Shown here one piece after another: positions 8,823-16,834 of a stretch of DNA of 64,000 bases. This DNA comes from Methanoregula sp. UBA64. Its GTDB lineage: Archaea > Halobacteriota > Methanomicrobia > Methanomicrobiales > Methanospirillaceae. Each line of letters begins with the position of its first letter. The first letter of the stretch is position 1. The position numbers and the translations under genes are program-made. The notes under the pieces are model-generated. The model was not told the origin of the DNA, did no database searches, and saw nothing but the letters and a program-made list of their open reading frames with translations. The stretch lies in the NCBI RefSeq assembly GCF_002502735.1, contig NZ_DAQC01000001.1, positions 923,229 through 987,228 on the forward strand. The letters are read 5' to 3'.

Positions 8823-9589
8823 GGAGCGTTCTTCTCTTCATAGACCTGGTTGAGGAGCTTGTACTCCCGCAAGGTATCCATCGGCTGCCAGAACCCGTCG
8901 TGCTTGAAGACCATCATCTCATTGTCGCGCACCAGATTCCGAAGCGGTTGCTGTTCGAAGACAGTATCTTCCCTGTCGTCAATATAGTCAAAGATCTCCT
9001 GGCGGCAGACAAAGAATCCTCCAGATATTCTTCCTCCGGTGGTTTGAGGTTTTTCATTGAATTCTGTCACAAGCCCCTTATCAGTACATTGGAGTTCTCC
9101 AAATCTTCCCGGAGGCCTCACACCCGTGACAGTCAGGATCTTTCCATGGGAATTATGGAATGCGATCAGTTTCCCAATATCGATGTCGCCGACTCCGTCC
9201 CCATAGGTCAGCATGAAATTCTCCTCATCCTGGAAGTATTTCTTTACCCGTTTGATCCGTGCACCGGTCATGGCATGCTGGCCGGTTTCCGCAAGCGTCA
9301 CCGTCCAGGTCTCTGCTGCCTGATCGGTATGGTACTGGACGGGTGTTTTTCCACTCAAGTCAATAGTGAAATCAGTCGTATGCGCCCGGTAATTTGCAAA
9401 AAAATCCCGAATGGTGTCTCCCTTGTATCCCAGACAGAGCACGAACCGGTCATGGCCCCAGACTGCATAGTATTTCATAATATGCCAGAGAATGGGATAT
9501 TCACCGATCGGGATCATCGGCTTTGGAATATTGTCCGCTACATCGCGAATCCGGGTTCCGTATCCGCCGCATAAGATGCCTACTTTCAT
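8807..9589 (-). CDS. rfbF: glucose-1-phosphate cytidylyltransferase
   Basis: A 260-residue nucleotidyltransferase of the RfbF type: ILCGGYGTRIRD at residues 5-16, KPMIPIGEYPILWHIM, YGDGVGDIDI as metal site, and GGRISGGFFVCRQE. It makes CDP-glucose from glucose 1-phosphate and CTP. It is the first gene of the minus-strand CDP-sugar operon (rfbF-rfbG-epimerase-reductase). The start ATG at 9589 follows a GGGGGT ribosome site, and a TATA-like box lies about 35 bp upstream (9621-9629). The family is very well conserved and the neighbour rfbG confirms the call. Confidence 0.93.
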   Translation of the reverse strand: MKVGILCGGYGTRIRDVADNIPKPMIPIGEYPILWHIMKYYAVWGHDRFVLCLGYKGDTIRDFFANYRAHTTDFTIDLSGKTPVQYHTDQAAETWTVTLAETGQHAMTGARIKRVKKYFQDEENFMLTYGDGVGDIDIGKLIAFHNSHGKILTVTGVRPPGRFGELQCTDKGLVTEFNEKPQTTGGRISGGFFVCRQEIFDYIDDREDTVFEQQPLRNLVRDNEMMVFKHDGFWQPMDTLREYKLLNQVYEEKNAPWVIW

Positions 9590-9964
9590 GATGTAACCCC
9601 CGGGATTTTCGAGCCGGTTCTTATATACCGTTTATTTACGTTTTTAATTGTAAATAATTCTGCTTCTGAAGAAATGAGTTACATTGGGGGGAAAAAAACT
9701 TGTGCAGTAAGATCATTTATCGTTCATAATCATTACATTTCATCTATTGATATAATACCAGAGTTAAATAGGTTGGCGAAAGTGTATCTAATGCTGCCAG
9801 ACGGTTAATAAATCAGATTTACCCTATCTGGAAGAGATATCTTATAAATCAGACTTCTTTTTTTAGGGCACTGTATGATCCAGATCCTGATGAGCGGGTC
9901 AGTTTTATTACGCAAACATTTCGGCATATGAGAATTTGTCGATAAAGTAAGAGGGGTGATCTGA
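9590..9964. other. AT-rich intergenic region, no gene seen
   Basis: About 375 bp between the start of rfbF and the end of gmd. Apart from the rfbF promoter at its low-coordinate end I see no credible gene: frames are short and closed. The A+T content is clearly higher than in the CDP-sugar operon. It separates a moderately GC-rich block (1.5-9.6 kb) from an AT-richer one (9.9 kb onwards), so it may be a junction between separately acquired parts. Confidence 0.6.
9621..9629 (-). promoter_or_regulatory. TATA-like promoter of the rfbF operon
   Basis: On the minus strand the sequence reads GGTATATAA, a good archaeal TATA box. Transcription would start about 25 nt downstream, near 9600, giving a short leader that still contains the GGGGGT ribosome site before the ATG at 9589. 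The call is by pattern only. Confidence 0.5.
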
Positions 9965-11014
9965 TCAATCTGCAGTCCAGAATTTGTTAGGATACTTTTT
10001 CTCGAGGATTTGATCACCATCTCCCAAAGGCTCCAGTCCTGCCGCTCGCATATCGGCATCCACCATTATTTTAACAAGATCATTGAATTTGATCTTCGGT
10101 TTCCAGTTGAGTCTCTTTTCAGATTTCCTTGGATCTGCTATGAGTACTTCCACTTCCGTTGGACGGAAATACGCCGGATCAATTTTAACATAGTGCTCAA
10201 CATCCAGATCAACATAGGCGAACGCCCGTTCAAGGAATTCCCTCACGGAATGCGATTCTCCTGTTCCGATAACGAAATCATCTGCACTTTCTTGCTGGAG
10301 TATCCTCCACATCGCCTCGACATATTCAGGTGCATATCCCCAGTCCCTTTTTGCATCAAGATTTCCCAGATACAGGAACTGATCTTTTTTCATGATCAGC
10401 CTAACGATACTGTAGGTAATCTTTCTGGTAACAAATGTCTCCCCTCTCCGGGGCGATTCATGATTGAACAGGATCCCATTTGCGGCAAATAGATTATATC
10501 CCTCGCGATAATTTTTTACCATCCAGTATGCATAGAGCTTGGCACACGCGTAAGGGCTTCTTGGCGCGAATGCAGTACTCTCCTCTTGAGGAGGAGGCGA
10601 GGATCCAAACATTTCGCTGGATGAGGCCTGATAGATTTTTATTTTCTGGTTGCTTCTCCGTGCACTTTCCAGAAGACGAGTCACTCCCAACGCGGTGGTA
10701 TTTGCTGTATATTCTGGCATATCGAAACTGACTCTGACATGACTTTGGGCTCCCAGATTGTACACTTCATCCGGCTTGATATTATACAAAATATAGGACA
10801 TAGCTTCTGCATCGGAAAGATCCCCATAATGGAGGAAAAGGCGAGCTTGGGGGTCTCTGGGATCAACATATAAATGCTCAAGACGTTGTCGATTGAAGGA
10901 CGATGATCTACGGATGATCCCATGCACTTCATAGCCTTTATCCAGCAGGAAATCGGCAAGATATGATCCATCCTGCCCGGTAATTCCGGTAATCAATGCT
11001 TTTTTTATTGACAT
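9965..11014 (-). CDS. gmd: GDP-mannose 4,6-dehydratase
   Basis: A 349-residue protein with the full Gmd pattern: GITGQDGSYLADFL (residues 10-23), the RRSSSFN NADP-site stretch (35-41), catalytic Ser132/Ser133-Glu134 in ASSSEMFGS, Tyr155 and Lys159 in SPYACAK, and the hallmark NHESPRRGETFVTRK. It makes GDP-4-keto-6-deoxymannose, precursor of GDP-D-rhamnose, fucose, perosamine and others. A matching Rmd-like reductase is at 1522-2445. The gene is transcribed alone on the minus strand, divergent from a C-methyltransferase gene. GDP-manno-heptose 4,6-dehydratases (DmhA type) are in the same family, so heptose could be an alternative substrate. Confidence 0.93.
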   Translation of the reverse strand: MSIKKALITGITGQDGSYLADFLLDKGYEVHGIIRRSSSFNRQRLEHLYVDPRDPQARLFLHYGDLSDAEAMSYILYNIKPDEVYNLGAQSHVRVSFDMPEYTANTTALGVTRLLESARRSNQKIKIYQASSSEMFGSSPPPQEESTAFAPRSPYACAKLYAYWMVKNYREGYNLFAANGILFNHESPRRGETFVTRKITYSIVRLIMKKDQFLYLGNLDAKRDWGYAPEYVEAMWRILQQESADDFVIGTGESHSVREFLERAFAYVDLDVEHYVKIDPAYFRPTEVEVLIADPRKSEKRLNWKPKIKFNDLVKIMVDADMRAAGLEPLGDGDQILEKKYPNKFWTAD

Positions 11015-11280
11015 TATATTTCACTTCTCTCATCGTGCATTAAAACGATCTCTTGTATACTGAAAAACAACAGACATCCTCACCCGGGAATTTCAACTCT
11101 TCAGAATTGATTTGTTTTTTAACTGATATAATTTTGGGAACTCGCCGGCGTATTATCTGGGGCATAGTGCATTAGTTGGAGGCATTTTCGATTATTGAGC
11201 AATGTCAGAAAATTTGGCTTTGATTTATTACATCTGGCATCGCATACTGTTAATCAAATGAGGAAAATTTTGGTGAGAGA
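11015..11280. promoter_or_regulatory. Divergent intergenic region between gmd and a C-methyltransferase
   Basis: 266 bp of AT-rich DNA with no reading frame of interest. It must hold the promoters of gmd (minus) and of the methyltransferase operon (plus). On the + strand GATTTATTAC (11222-11231) is the best TATA-like candidate and GGTGAG (11272-11277) is the ribosome site before the ATG at 11281. I cannot define the gmd promoter with confidence. Confidence 0.4.
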
Positions 11281-12534
11281 ATGGATATCCGCGAGATAAA
11301 AAAATGCCGCATCTGCGGAAATGATCAGATCGTTACGGTATTAGATTTAGGCAATCAAGCGTTATCCGGAAGATTTCCCGGAGAGGATGACCCGGATCCT
11401 CCCCGCGCACCACTGGTTCTGATCAGATGTGACAACTCGAAGAATCCGGGAGCATGCGGGCTTGTCCAGTTGAAGCACTCGGTTCCTCCCCTTGAGATGT
11501 ATACCTGTGGGTACGGATATAGGTCCGGTATCAACAAGACCATGCGCGATCATCTCGCGGAACTTACCAGAAAATCGCAGACAATAACCCGCTTGGAAAA
11601 ACAGGATATTGTTTTGGATATCGGTAGCAATGACGGGACGCTGCTGAAAAGTTATTCAATGGAAGATATTCGCCGGATCGGAATCGATCCCGGCGGAGAA
11701 CAATACAAGAAATACTATCCTCAAGAAATACAGTTGATCTGCGATTTTTTCTCAGCGGCCAAATTTAACTCAGTATATCCCCACGAAAAGGCAAAGATCA
11801 TTACATCTGTTGCAATGTTCTATGATCTTGAAAAGCCAATGGAATTTGTCGAAAATATCCAGCAAATCCTGCATAAAGACGGAATTTGGATTCTTGAACA
11901 GAGTTATCTACCCACCATGCTCAAGATGAATTCTTTCGATACCATCTGCCATGAACATCTGGAATATTACGCTTTCTACCAGATAGACTGGATGCTCCGT
12001 CGAAATAATCTCAAAGCGGTCGATATTGAATTCAATGCCATCAATGGAGGAAGTTTCAGGGTATATGTCACCCATGCAGACTCCAAAATCCCCCGAAATG
12101 AAGCGGCCCTAGATCGAGTCATAAAAATGGAGCGGGCACTAAAACTAAATTGTGAAATACCGTATCGGGATTTCTGTACTCGTGTCGAAAAGGTAAAGAT
12201 GGATCTGAATACATTTCTGCGTACTGAAAAAACTAAAGGAAAAACGATCTTCGTCTACGGGGCATCAACAAAAGGAAATGTACTTCTTCAATATTTCAAT
12301 CTTGATTCAAAAATTATCACAGCAGCTGCGGAACGCAATCCTGAAAAATGGGGTTGTCGAACACCCGGGACCGGAATCCCTATCATATCAGAAGCAGAGG
12401 CAAGAAAACAAAAACCGGATTATTTTTTACCACTCCCGTGGCATTTCAAAAAGGAATTTATCGAGAGAGAGGGCCAGTTTATAAAGGACGGAGGGAAATT
12501 CATATTTCCTCTGCCGGACGTAGAGATCGTCTGA
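11281..12534 (+). CDS. NDP-hexose C-methyltransferase (TylCIII/TcaB9 type)
   Basis: A 417-residue three-domain methyltransferase. The N-terminal zinc part has Cys9/Cys12 (KCRICG) and Cys50/Cys59; the SAM-binding Rossmann domain has VLDIGSNDGT at 111-120; the catalytic stretch CHEHLEYY near residue 225 matches the His/Glu/Tyr cluster of sugar C-3 methyltransferases; the C-terminal domain has FVYGASTKGN. Such enzymes put a methyl branch on a 4-keto-6-deoxy NDP-sugar. The gene is on the + strand, against the direction of most of the locus, and is followed after 31 bp by a Gmd-like gene, suggesting the two act on one GDP- or other NDP-sugar. Confidence 0.85.
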   Translation: MDIREIKKCRICGNDQIVTVLDLGNQALSGRFPGEDDPDPPRAPLVLIRCDNSKNPGACGLVQLKHSVPPLEMYTCGYGYRSGINKTMRDHLAELTRKSQTITRLEKQDIVLDIGSNDGTLLKSYSMEDIRRIGIDPGGEQYKKYYPQEIQLICDFFSAAKFNSVYPHEKAKIITSVAMFYDLEKPMEFVENIQQILHKDGIWILEQSYLPTMLKMNSFDTICHEHLEYYAFYQIDWMLRRNNLKAVDIEFNAINGGSFRVYVTHADSKIPRNEAALDRVIKMERALKLNCEIPYRDFCTRVEKVKMDLNTFLRTEKTKGKTIFVYGASTKGNVLLQYFNLDSKIITAAAERNPEKWGCRTPGTGIPIISEAEARKQKPDYFLPLPWHFKKEFIEREGQFIKDGGKFIFPLPDVEIV

Positions 12535-12565
12535 TATCCGGATTATCCATCGGAGGTACAGGCAG

Positions 12566-13510
12566 ATGCCGCGAGCAATTATCGTAGGTGTAACCGGGCA
12601 GGATGGTACTTACCTTTTCCGTTATCTTAATGAACGACACTACGAAATTTTCGGGTTCGGTCGCACCAGGATAATGACAAACCGTGACGATTGGAAAAAC
12701 CAAGCACATGATATCACAAGTTTTCAGGAGATCTCCAATCTTATCCAGAGAATACAGCCCGATGAGATATATCACTTGGCTGCTTTTCACCAGTCATCCG
12801 AAGACCCGGTTATTAACAACGAGACTCTCTTTCAGCATAGTTATGAGGTTAATGTCCTCTCCCTCTTTCATGTTCTTGAAGCACTCAGACTTTTTTCTCC
12901 CGATACGCATCTGTTTTATGCTGCGTCCTCTCATATCTTCGGAAGACCTGCCTCGGAACCACAGGACGAGACAACCCCCTTTAATCCCTTGGGGATTTAC
13001 GCAGTAACGAAGGTTTCAGGATTACATTTATGCCGGATGTACCGGACACTGTATCATATTCATGCATCAACAGGTATTCTCTATAACCACGAATCTCCGA
13101 TCAGAAGCGAGCAGTTCGTTTCCCAGAAAATTGCAAAGGCTGCAATATTATGCAAACATGATCCACACCACCGGCTTATTCTTGGAGATCTCTCCGTTGA
13201 AGTGGATTGGGGTTATGCACCGGATTATGTCGATGCGATGCACCGTATAACAACTCACCAGAAACCTGACGATTTTATTATAGCTACGGGAAAGAAGAGC
13301 CGTGTTGAAGACTTTGTAAAAATTGCATTTGAATATCTTGGACTGGACTGGCATGAATACGTTACAGAAAAGAGGGAGATCATCACAAAACCGGCAGTTG
13401 CGCTTGTCGGGAATCCGGAAAAACTGGAGCGGCTGACGGGGTGGAAGAGGACAGTGTCGTTCCCAGAAATGGTACGTCTCCTTGTCGAATCCGCACAGAA
13501 CGATCTGTAA
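12566..13510 (+). CDS. Gmd-like SDR lacking the catalytic Glu
   Basis: A 314-residue protein clearly derived from the GDP-mannose 4,6-dehydratase family: GVTGQDGTYLFRYL (residues 8-21), NHESPIRSEQFVSQKI, and LGDLSVEVDWGYAPDYVDAM. Tyr145 and Lys149 of the SDR dyad are kept, but where Gmd has Ser-Ser-Glu (SSSEMFG) this protein has Ser121-Ser122-His123 (ASSHIFG). The missing Glu is the residue that removes water in 4,6-dehydratases, so it may act as epimerase or reductase. It starts at an ATG 10 nt after a GGAGGT ribosome site and follows the C-methyltransferase gene. It is also 35 residues shorter than Gmd at 9965. Confidence 0.75.
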   Translation: MPRAIIVGVTGQDGTYLFRYLNERHYEIFGFGRTRIMTNRDDWKNQAHDITSFQEISNLIQRIQPDEIYHLAAFHQSSEDPVINNETLFQHSYEVNVLSLFHVLEALRLFSPDTHLFYAASSHIFGRPASEPQDETTPFNPLGIYAVTKVSGLHLCRMYRTLYHIHASTGILYNHESPIRSEQFVSQKIAKAAILCKHDPHHRLILGDLSVEVDWGYAPDYVDAMHRITTHQKPDDFIIATGKKSRVEDFVKIAFEYLGLDWHEYVTEKREIITKPAVALVGNPEKLERLTGWKRTVSFPEMVRLLVESAQNDL

Positions 13511-13547
13511 AAGCAGATCTGCGGCAGAGGGATCTGCCTGAAGGAGT

Positions 13548-13567
13548 CGGATTATATTTTTATATCC
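13548..13567. terminator. Possible bidirectional terminator between convergent genes
   Basis: The 59-bp gap between the convergent Gmd-like gene and the GT4 gene contains an imperfect inverted repeat around a T-rich core (GGATTATA and TATATCCC arms). T-runs on both strands fit archaeal termination. Pattern-based only. Confidence 0.35.
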
Positions 13568-13569
13568 CT

Positions 13570-14718
13570 TCACTCGTTAAAACCATTATTCTGACGGATA
13601 CCTAATCCAATCTCTCGGTGGAGTTTTCTTATCTGATCCACAGTTCTCCTGATATCGTACTCCTTTGCTCGTTCGGGGGCAGTCCTATGAATATGGTCAC
13701 GTAAAGAGATATTCTTGAGTCCCTCAACAACCGCTGACGCCAGCTGGTCCGGATTTGCCGGTTCGACAAGAAGAACTGCGTCCCTGTCCCTGACGAACCG
13801 AGAGATGCCACCTACATCCGTACATACAATGATATTCCCCATGGCCAGATTCTCAAACACGGATAAACCGAACATTTCAGCCACCCAGGGAATAACCACA
13901 AGATCACATTCGGATTGACATTTAATCAGAGCTGGAAAATCGGCACCATCAAGGTATTGTATCCTATCCGAAACACCAAGTTCACCGGAACATTTCATCA
14001 TAACTGACTTATATCCCTCCGCATCAGACCCTGAAAAAATGACCTCTGCATCAATTTCTGAAAGGATTTTTGGCAGGGCTTCAACCAGGTAAATCCATCC
14101 TTTCTCAGCGATCAGCCGGCCCGGACAGAATATCCGGAAGGGTTTGTGGGTTTCGATATTCGTACGAAGAGGAAAATCCTCAATATGAATCCCATTGAGA
14201 ACGAGGGAGACCTGAGAATTCCTAATCGACCGGCAGATATCCGCAACTTCCGGAGTAACCGCAATGACGTGATCAGCTGACCGGATCGATTTTTTTTCAA
14301 GAAATTCCGCGGGCAGTACCATAAACAGGTACCTGGCAATACCTTTCAGTGTGAAATGAAGTTTACAATACTCTTTTCCACTATCGGTTATCATCAGGGT
14401 ATGGCAGTGAACGATGACCGGGATATCCGGATACATTCGTTTCAGGAGGAACGGATACCATAATGACGGTTCCGTTTGCTGGACGTGGATGATGTCCACA
14501 TTGCCACAGGGAATCGTTTTCAGAAATGAGACCGCCCTGAAAAAATTGAGAATATGTTTGATAACGGGAAGATTATTTCTTTCCACGTCCATGTTGGCAG
14601 GGTGATAAACCGTAACAACATCCCCCCGTTCCTGCAATCCGCGTGAGAGGGATTCGGTAAAGATCTCGATACCCCCCATATGCGGGGGATATACCGGAGT
14701 TACCATGGCGATTTTCAT
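13570..14718 (-). CDS. GT4-family glycosyltransferase
   Basis: A 382-residue GT-B enzyme. It opens with KIAMVTPVYPPHMGGIEIFT, the glycine-rich acceptor-side loop common in GT4 enzymes; the C-terminal domain has FCPGRLIAEKGW and EMFGLSVFENLAMG, the latter being the E-x7-E donor site, followed by VCTDVGGI. No membrane segment is obvious apart from a hydrophobic stretch near residue 135 (YLFMVLPAEFL). It probably builds the lipid-linked glycan in the cytoplasm. The gene stands alone on the minus strand between a convergent pair and a 300-bp spacer. Substrate unknown. Confidence 0.85.
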   Translation of the reverse strand: MKIAMVTPVYPPHMGGIEIFTESLSRGLQERGDVVTVYHPANMDVERNNLPVIKHILNFFRAVSFLKTIPCGNVDIIHVQQTEPSLWYPFLLKRMYPDIPVIVHCHTLMITDSGKEYCKLHFTLKGIARYLFMVLPAEFLEKKSIRSADHVIAVTPEVADICRSIRNSQVSLVLNGIHIEDFPLRTNIETHKPFRIFCPGRLIAEKGWIYLVEALPKILSEIDAEVIFSGSDAEGYKSVMMKCSGELGVSDRIQYLDGADFPALIKCQSECDLVVIPWVAEMFGLSVFENLAMGNIIVCTDVGGISRFVRDRDAVLLVEPANPDQLASAVVEGLKNISLRDHIHRTAPERAKEYDIRRTVDQIRKLHREIGLGIRQNNGFNE

Positions 14719-15018
14719 AGCATCTCATCCTCATGTCTGAGGTAAATCAACCGGCATTTGACTTTGTTTCATGCTTTTTCCATTAATTATCACAAGATGA
14801 GGGACCTTGGAGATAGAGATCGGCATGCATAAAATGCACTAGCAGATTTCTTGATATCAGAGGCACTGCATACCGGCCATTTCGTACGGGCCGAATGTAT
14901 TCCGTTCGTTTTCGGAAGGTTTCACGTACTTTATTACCCCATGCATTTTCAATTGTCCCTGAACTCTATGTAATCGGCACACTAATCATTTTCATTTCAG
15001 CAACATGACATTGCCGAT
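14719..15018. other. Intergenic spacer with a decayed reading frame
   Basis: 300 bp without an intact gene. On the minus strand about 45 codons (roughly 14955-14820) read openly with a natural-looking composition (for example RPVRNGRYAVPLISR), preceded and followed by stops. I do not recognise it; it may be a remnant of a lost gene. The promoter of the GT4 gene must lie in its low-coordinate end. Confidence 0.35.
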
Positions 15019-15834
15019 TTAATCATTCGGGACAATCGTATATTTTTCTCGTGGAGGTTCCGGTAATTCATCTCTTGAAATCCCGCAATACAACTCGCCC
15101 TCTTCATTGATCATGATCGGGAGGCCATCAATCACCGGATATTTCCGCCCACATCCAGGTTCACGGCAGATCAACCACTTGTTTTTATACAGATCCAATT
15201 TTCCCGGATCAGGACTGTTTTGCCGGAACTTTCCTGATACACAGTGTGGACATCGTATATGTGAAAATACCGTTTCGCCGGTTTCACACAGACATTTATT
15301 GGCTGGAATCAACGGCTTTATCACTCTTAATTCAAAATCCAACGATAACAGGACATTGCAAAGATAATAACTCATTGCTTTCATGATCCGTTTAGAATGA
15401 ATAAACTTCTGTACCTGGGGGTTATATAGGCGGTCAACATGAACGACTTCAAATCGTGCTTTTGTATAGTAATTTCGTCCCGGGCGACTCCCATAAAAGT
15501 CAAAGCTCTCCTCGGTAAAAGCCTTGACATGCGTAGGATCCATCGCGGTATAGATACTATTCCAGTTCACAACCCGGATAAAAATTTTTGCATCTGGGCG
15601 GGCAATTCTATGGATCTCTTCCATAGTTTTTATTGTATTCGGAAGATGTTCGATGACATCGACAAGATGGATTTCGTCAAATGTATTATCTGCAAAAGGG
15701 TAAATCAGTTCAAAGAAATTCGCTACGACATCCACTCCTTTCATAGGAACGATATCAACACCCAATGCACCGTTTACTTTATTAGGGCCGCATCCAAGAT
15801 CGAGTATTCTTTTTTCGGAATTCACGAATATCAC
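15019..15834 (-). CDS. SAM-dependent methyltransferase with Trm112-like zinc domain
   Basis: A 271-residue protein in two parts. Residues 1-190 are a class I methyltransferase: ILDLGCGPNKVNG (around 10-22) binds SAM, and FDEIHLVDVIEHLPN is motif III/IV. The C-terminal 90 residues hold Cys pairs (RCPHC and CREPGCGRKYP) followed by DGLPIMINEE, the pattern of a Trm112/YcaR zinc-ribbon domain fused to the enzyme. Such fusions occur in glycan loci and are thought to methylate sugars or lipid-linked intermediates. It is upstream of the GT4 gene on the same strand. Its own upstream region was invaded by an IS element. Confidence 0.75.
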   Translation of the reverse strand: MIFVNSEKRILDLGCGPNKVNGALGVDIVPMKGVDVVANFFELIYPFADNTFDEIHLVDVIEHLPNTIKTMEEIHRIARPDAKIFIRVVNWNSIYTAMDPTHVKAFTEESFDFYGSRPGRNYYTKARFEVVHVDRLYNPQVQKFIHSKRIMKAMSYYLCNVLLSLDFELRVIKPLIPANKCLCETGETVFSHIRCPHCVSGKFRQNSPDPGKLDLYKNKWLICREPGCGRKYPVIDGLPIMINEEGELYCGISRDELPEPPREKYTIVPND

Positions 15835-15933
15835 CTTATCAAAAATACTCCTATGTATTGTTCAAGAATGGTCGGGATGATAACCCGCACATCATTTGTA
15901 GTAATTTTGCTGCCCCTCTTTTAATAGATATTT

Positions 15934-15947
15934 GTGCTCTGTAGAAA
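15934..15947. repeat. IS terminal repeat, left end
   Basis: GTGCTCTGTAGAAA. The same 14 bases occur at 44704-44717, and the 13-base core TGCTCTGTAGAAA occurs inverted at 45681-45693. Confidence 0.8.
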
Positions 15948-16012
15948 CCCTATTTTCACAGAAGTAAAACAGTGACTAAACGATCTCAGGTTCATTTCCT
16001 CCTTATTTGGTT

Positions 16013-16819
16013 ATGTTCAGTAACCGTAAGGTGGCAGAATAGTGTCGGCAAACCTGTATATCAAGTTTGTTGAAGTGTCCTCCGGATTGCTCCGTGATTC
16101 CCGCATTCCCCTTTTCTCATCGAAATTCTTGAAGAGGACATATCCCCAGCACCAGTCACTCATTCTTCTTCACCTAAAGGAGTACCTGTCAGAAGATTTC
16201 CGGGATACCGTAGAATTCACTGAAATCATGGACGTACTTCGTGAAAAGATCCATCTCGAGGAGGCCTCCCATTTCACGATAATCCACAAATTCTGTCAAC
16301 GGATTCGATCATCGACATATACACGGTTTCTCAACCAACAGCTGAAAATGTTTTATGACGGAGGTGAGTGATACCCCCACTATCGAGTCATTCGGATTTA
16401 CTTGCTCATACGCCAGTCACTATTATCCCTGGAGAACCGGTAAAATCAGGAAATGATTCCTGAAAATTTTAATCTCATTTGACACGGATTAACAGATCAT
16501 AACCGGCCTGAAGATCTCCCAACATCCGGTCTATGATATCCCTCATGCCGTGAAATTCCTCAAACAATATCGCAGATATAGAAACTCTGATCTCTATATC
16601 ATGGACAAAGGATATGACTCTGAAGAGAGCCATGAATTAATCCAGGATACGCTCAACTCCTGCTCACTCATCCCAGTCAGAAACAGAAAACGCAAACGAA
16701 TCTCCGGTTACTATCGAAGACGGCTTGCTCTATTGTTCGCTGATGACAAATATCATCTTGTCTCTTTTGAGGAATTTTACAGTGCCAATAATTTACTCAT
16801 TTTTTTAAATAGGAAATAA
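16013..16819 (+). pseudogene. IS5-like DDE transposase, frameshifted
   Basis: Pieces of one transposase follow each other in shifting frames. An ATG at 16013 gives MFSNRKVAE and a stop; a frameshifted continuation runs to 16371 (LYIKFVEVSSGLLRDSRIPL, EYLSEDFRDTVE); then FTCSYASHYYPWRTGKIRK; then DLYIMDKGYDSEESHEL and SCSLIPVRNRKRKRISGYYRR near the C-terminus. YIMDKGYDSE carries the second catalytic Asp of the DDE triad. The segment with the final Glu (LKRKFG-type motif) appears deleted, leaving only a FEEFYSA tail. At least two frameshifts and one deletion make it inactive. Confidence 0.8.
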
Positions 16820-16834
16820 TTTCTTATGAGAAAG

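Larger units (their letters stand above)
15934..16834 (+). mobile_element. Decayed IS5-like insertion element
   Basis: Remnant of an insertion sequence. Its left end is the repeat TGCTCTGTAGAAA (15935-15947), identical to both ends of a second relic at 44.7-45.7 kb. It contains a broken transposase gene (16013-16819). I cannot find the matching right-end repeat; the element seems truncated just before the end of the following minus-strand gene (stop at 16835). It sits upstream of the methyltransferase gene at 15019 and beside a candidate glycosyltransferase, in the middle of the glycan locus. Confidence 0.75.

Noticed and set aside
9805..10059. An 84-codon frame in the AT-rich spacer upstream of gmd stop.
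   Set aside because: It overlaps the end of gmd on the same strand in another frame, has no ribosome site and no recognisable sequence.
16550..16819. An 89-codon frame as a small standalone protein.
   Set aside because: It carries YIMDKGYDSE and RKRKRISGYYRR of the transposase C-terminal half and continues upstream pieces in other frames; it is part of the pseudogene.
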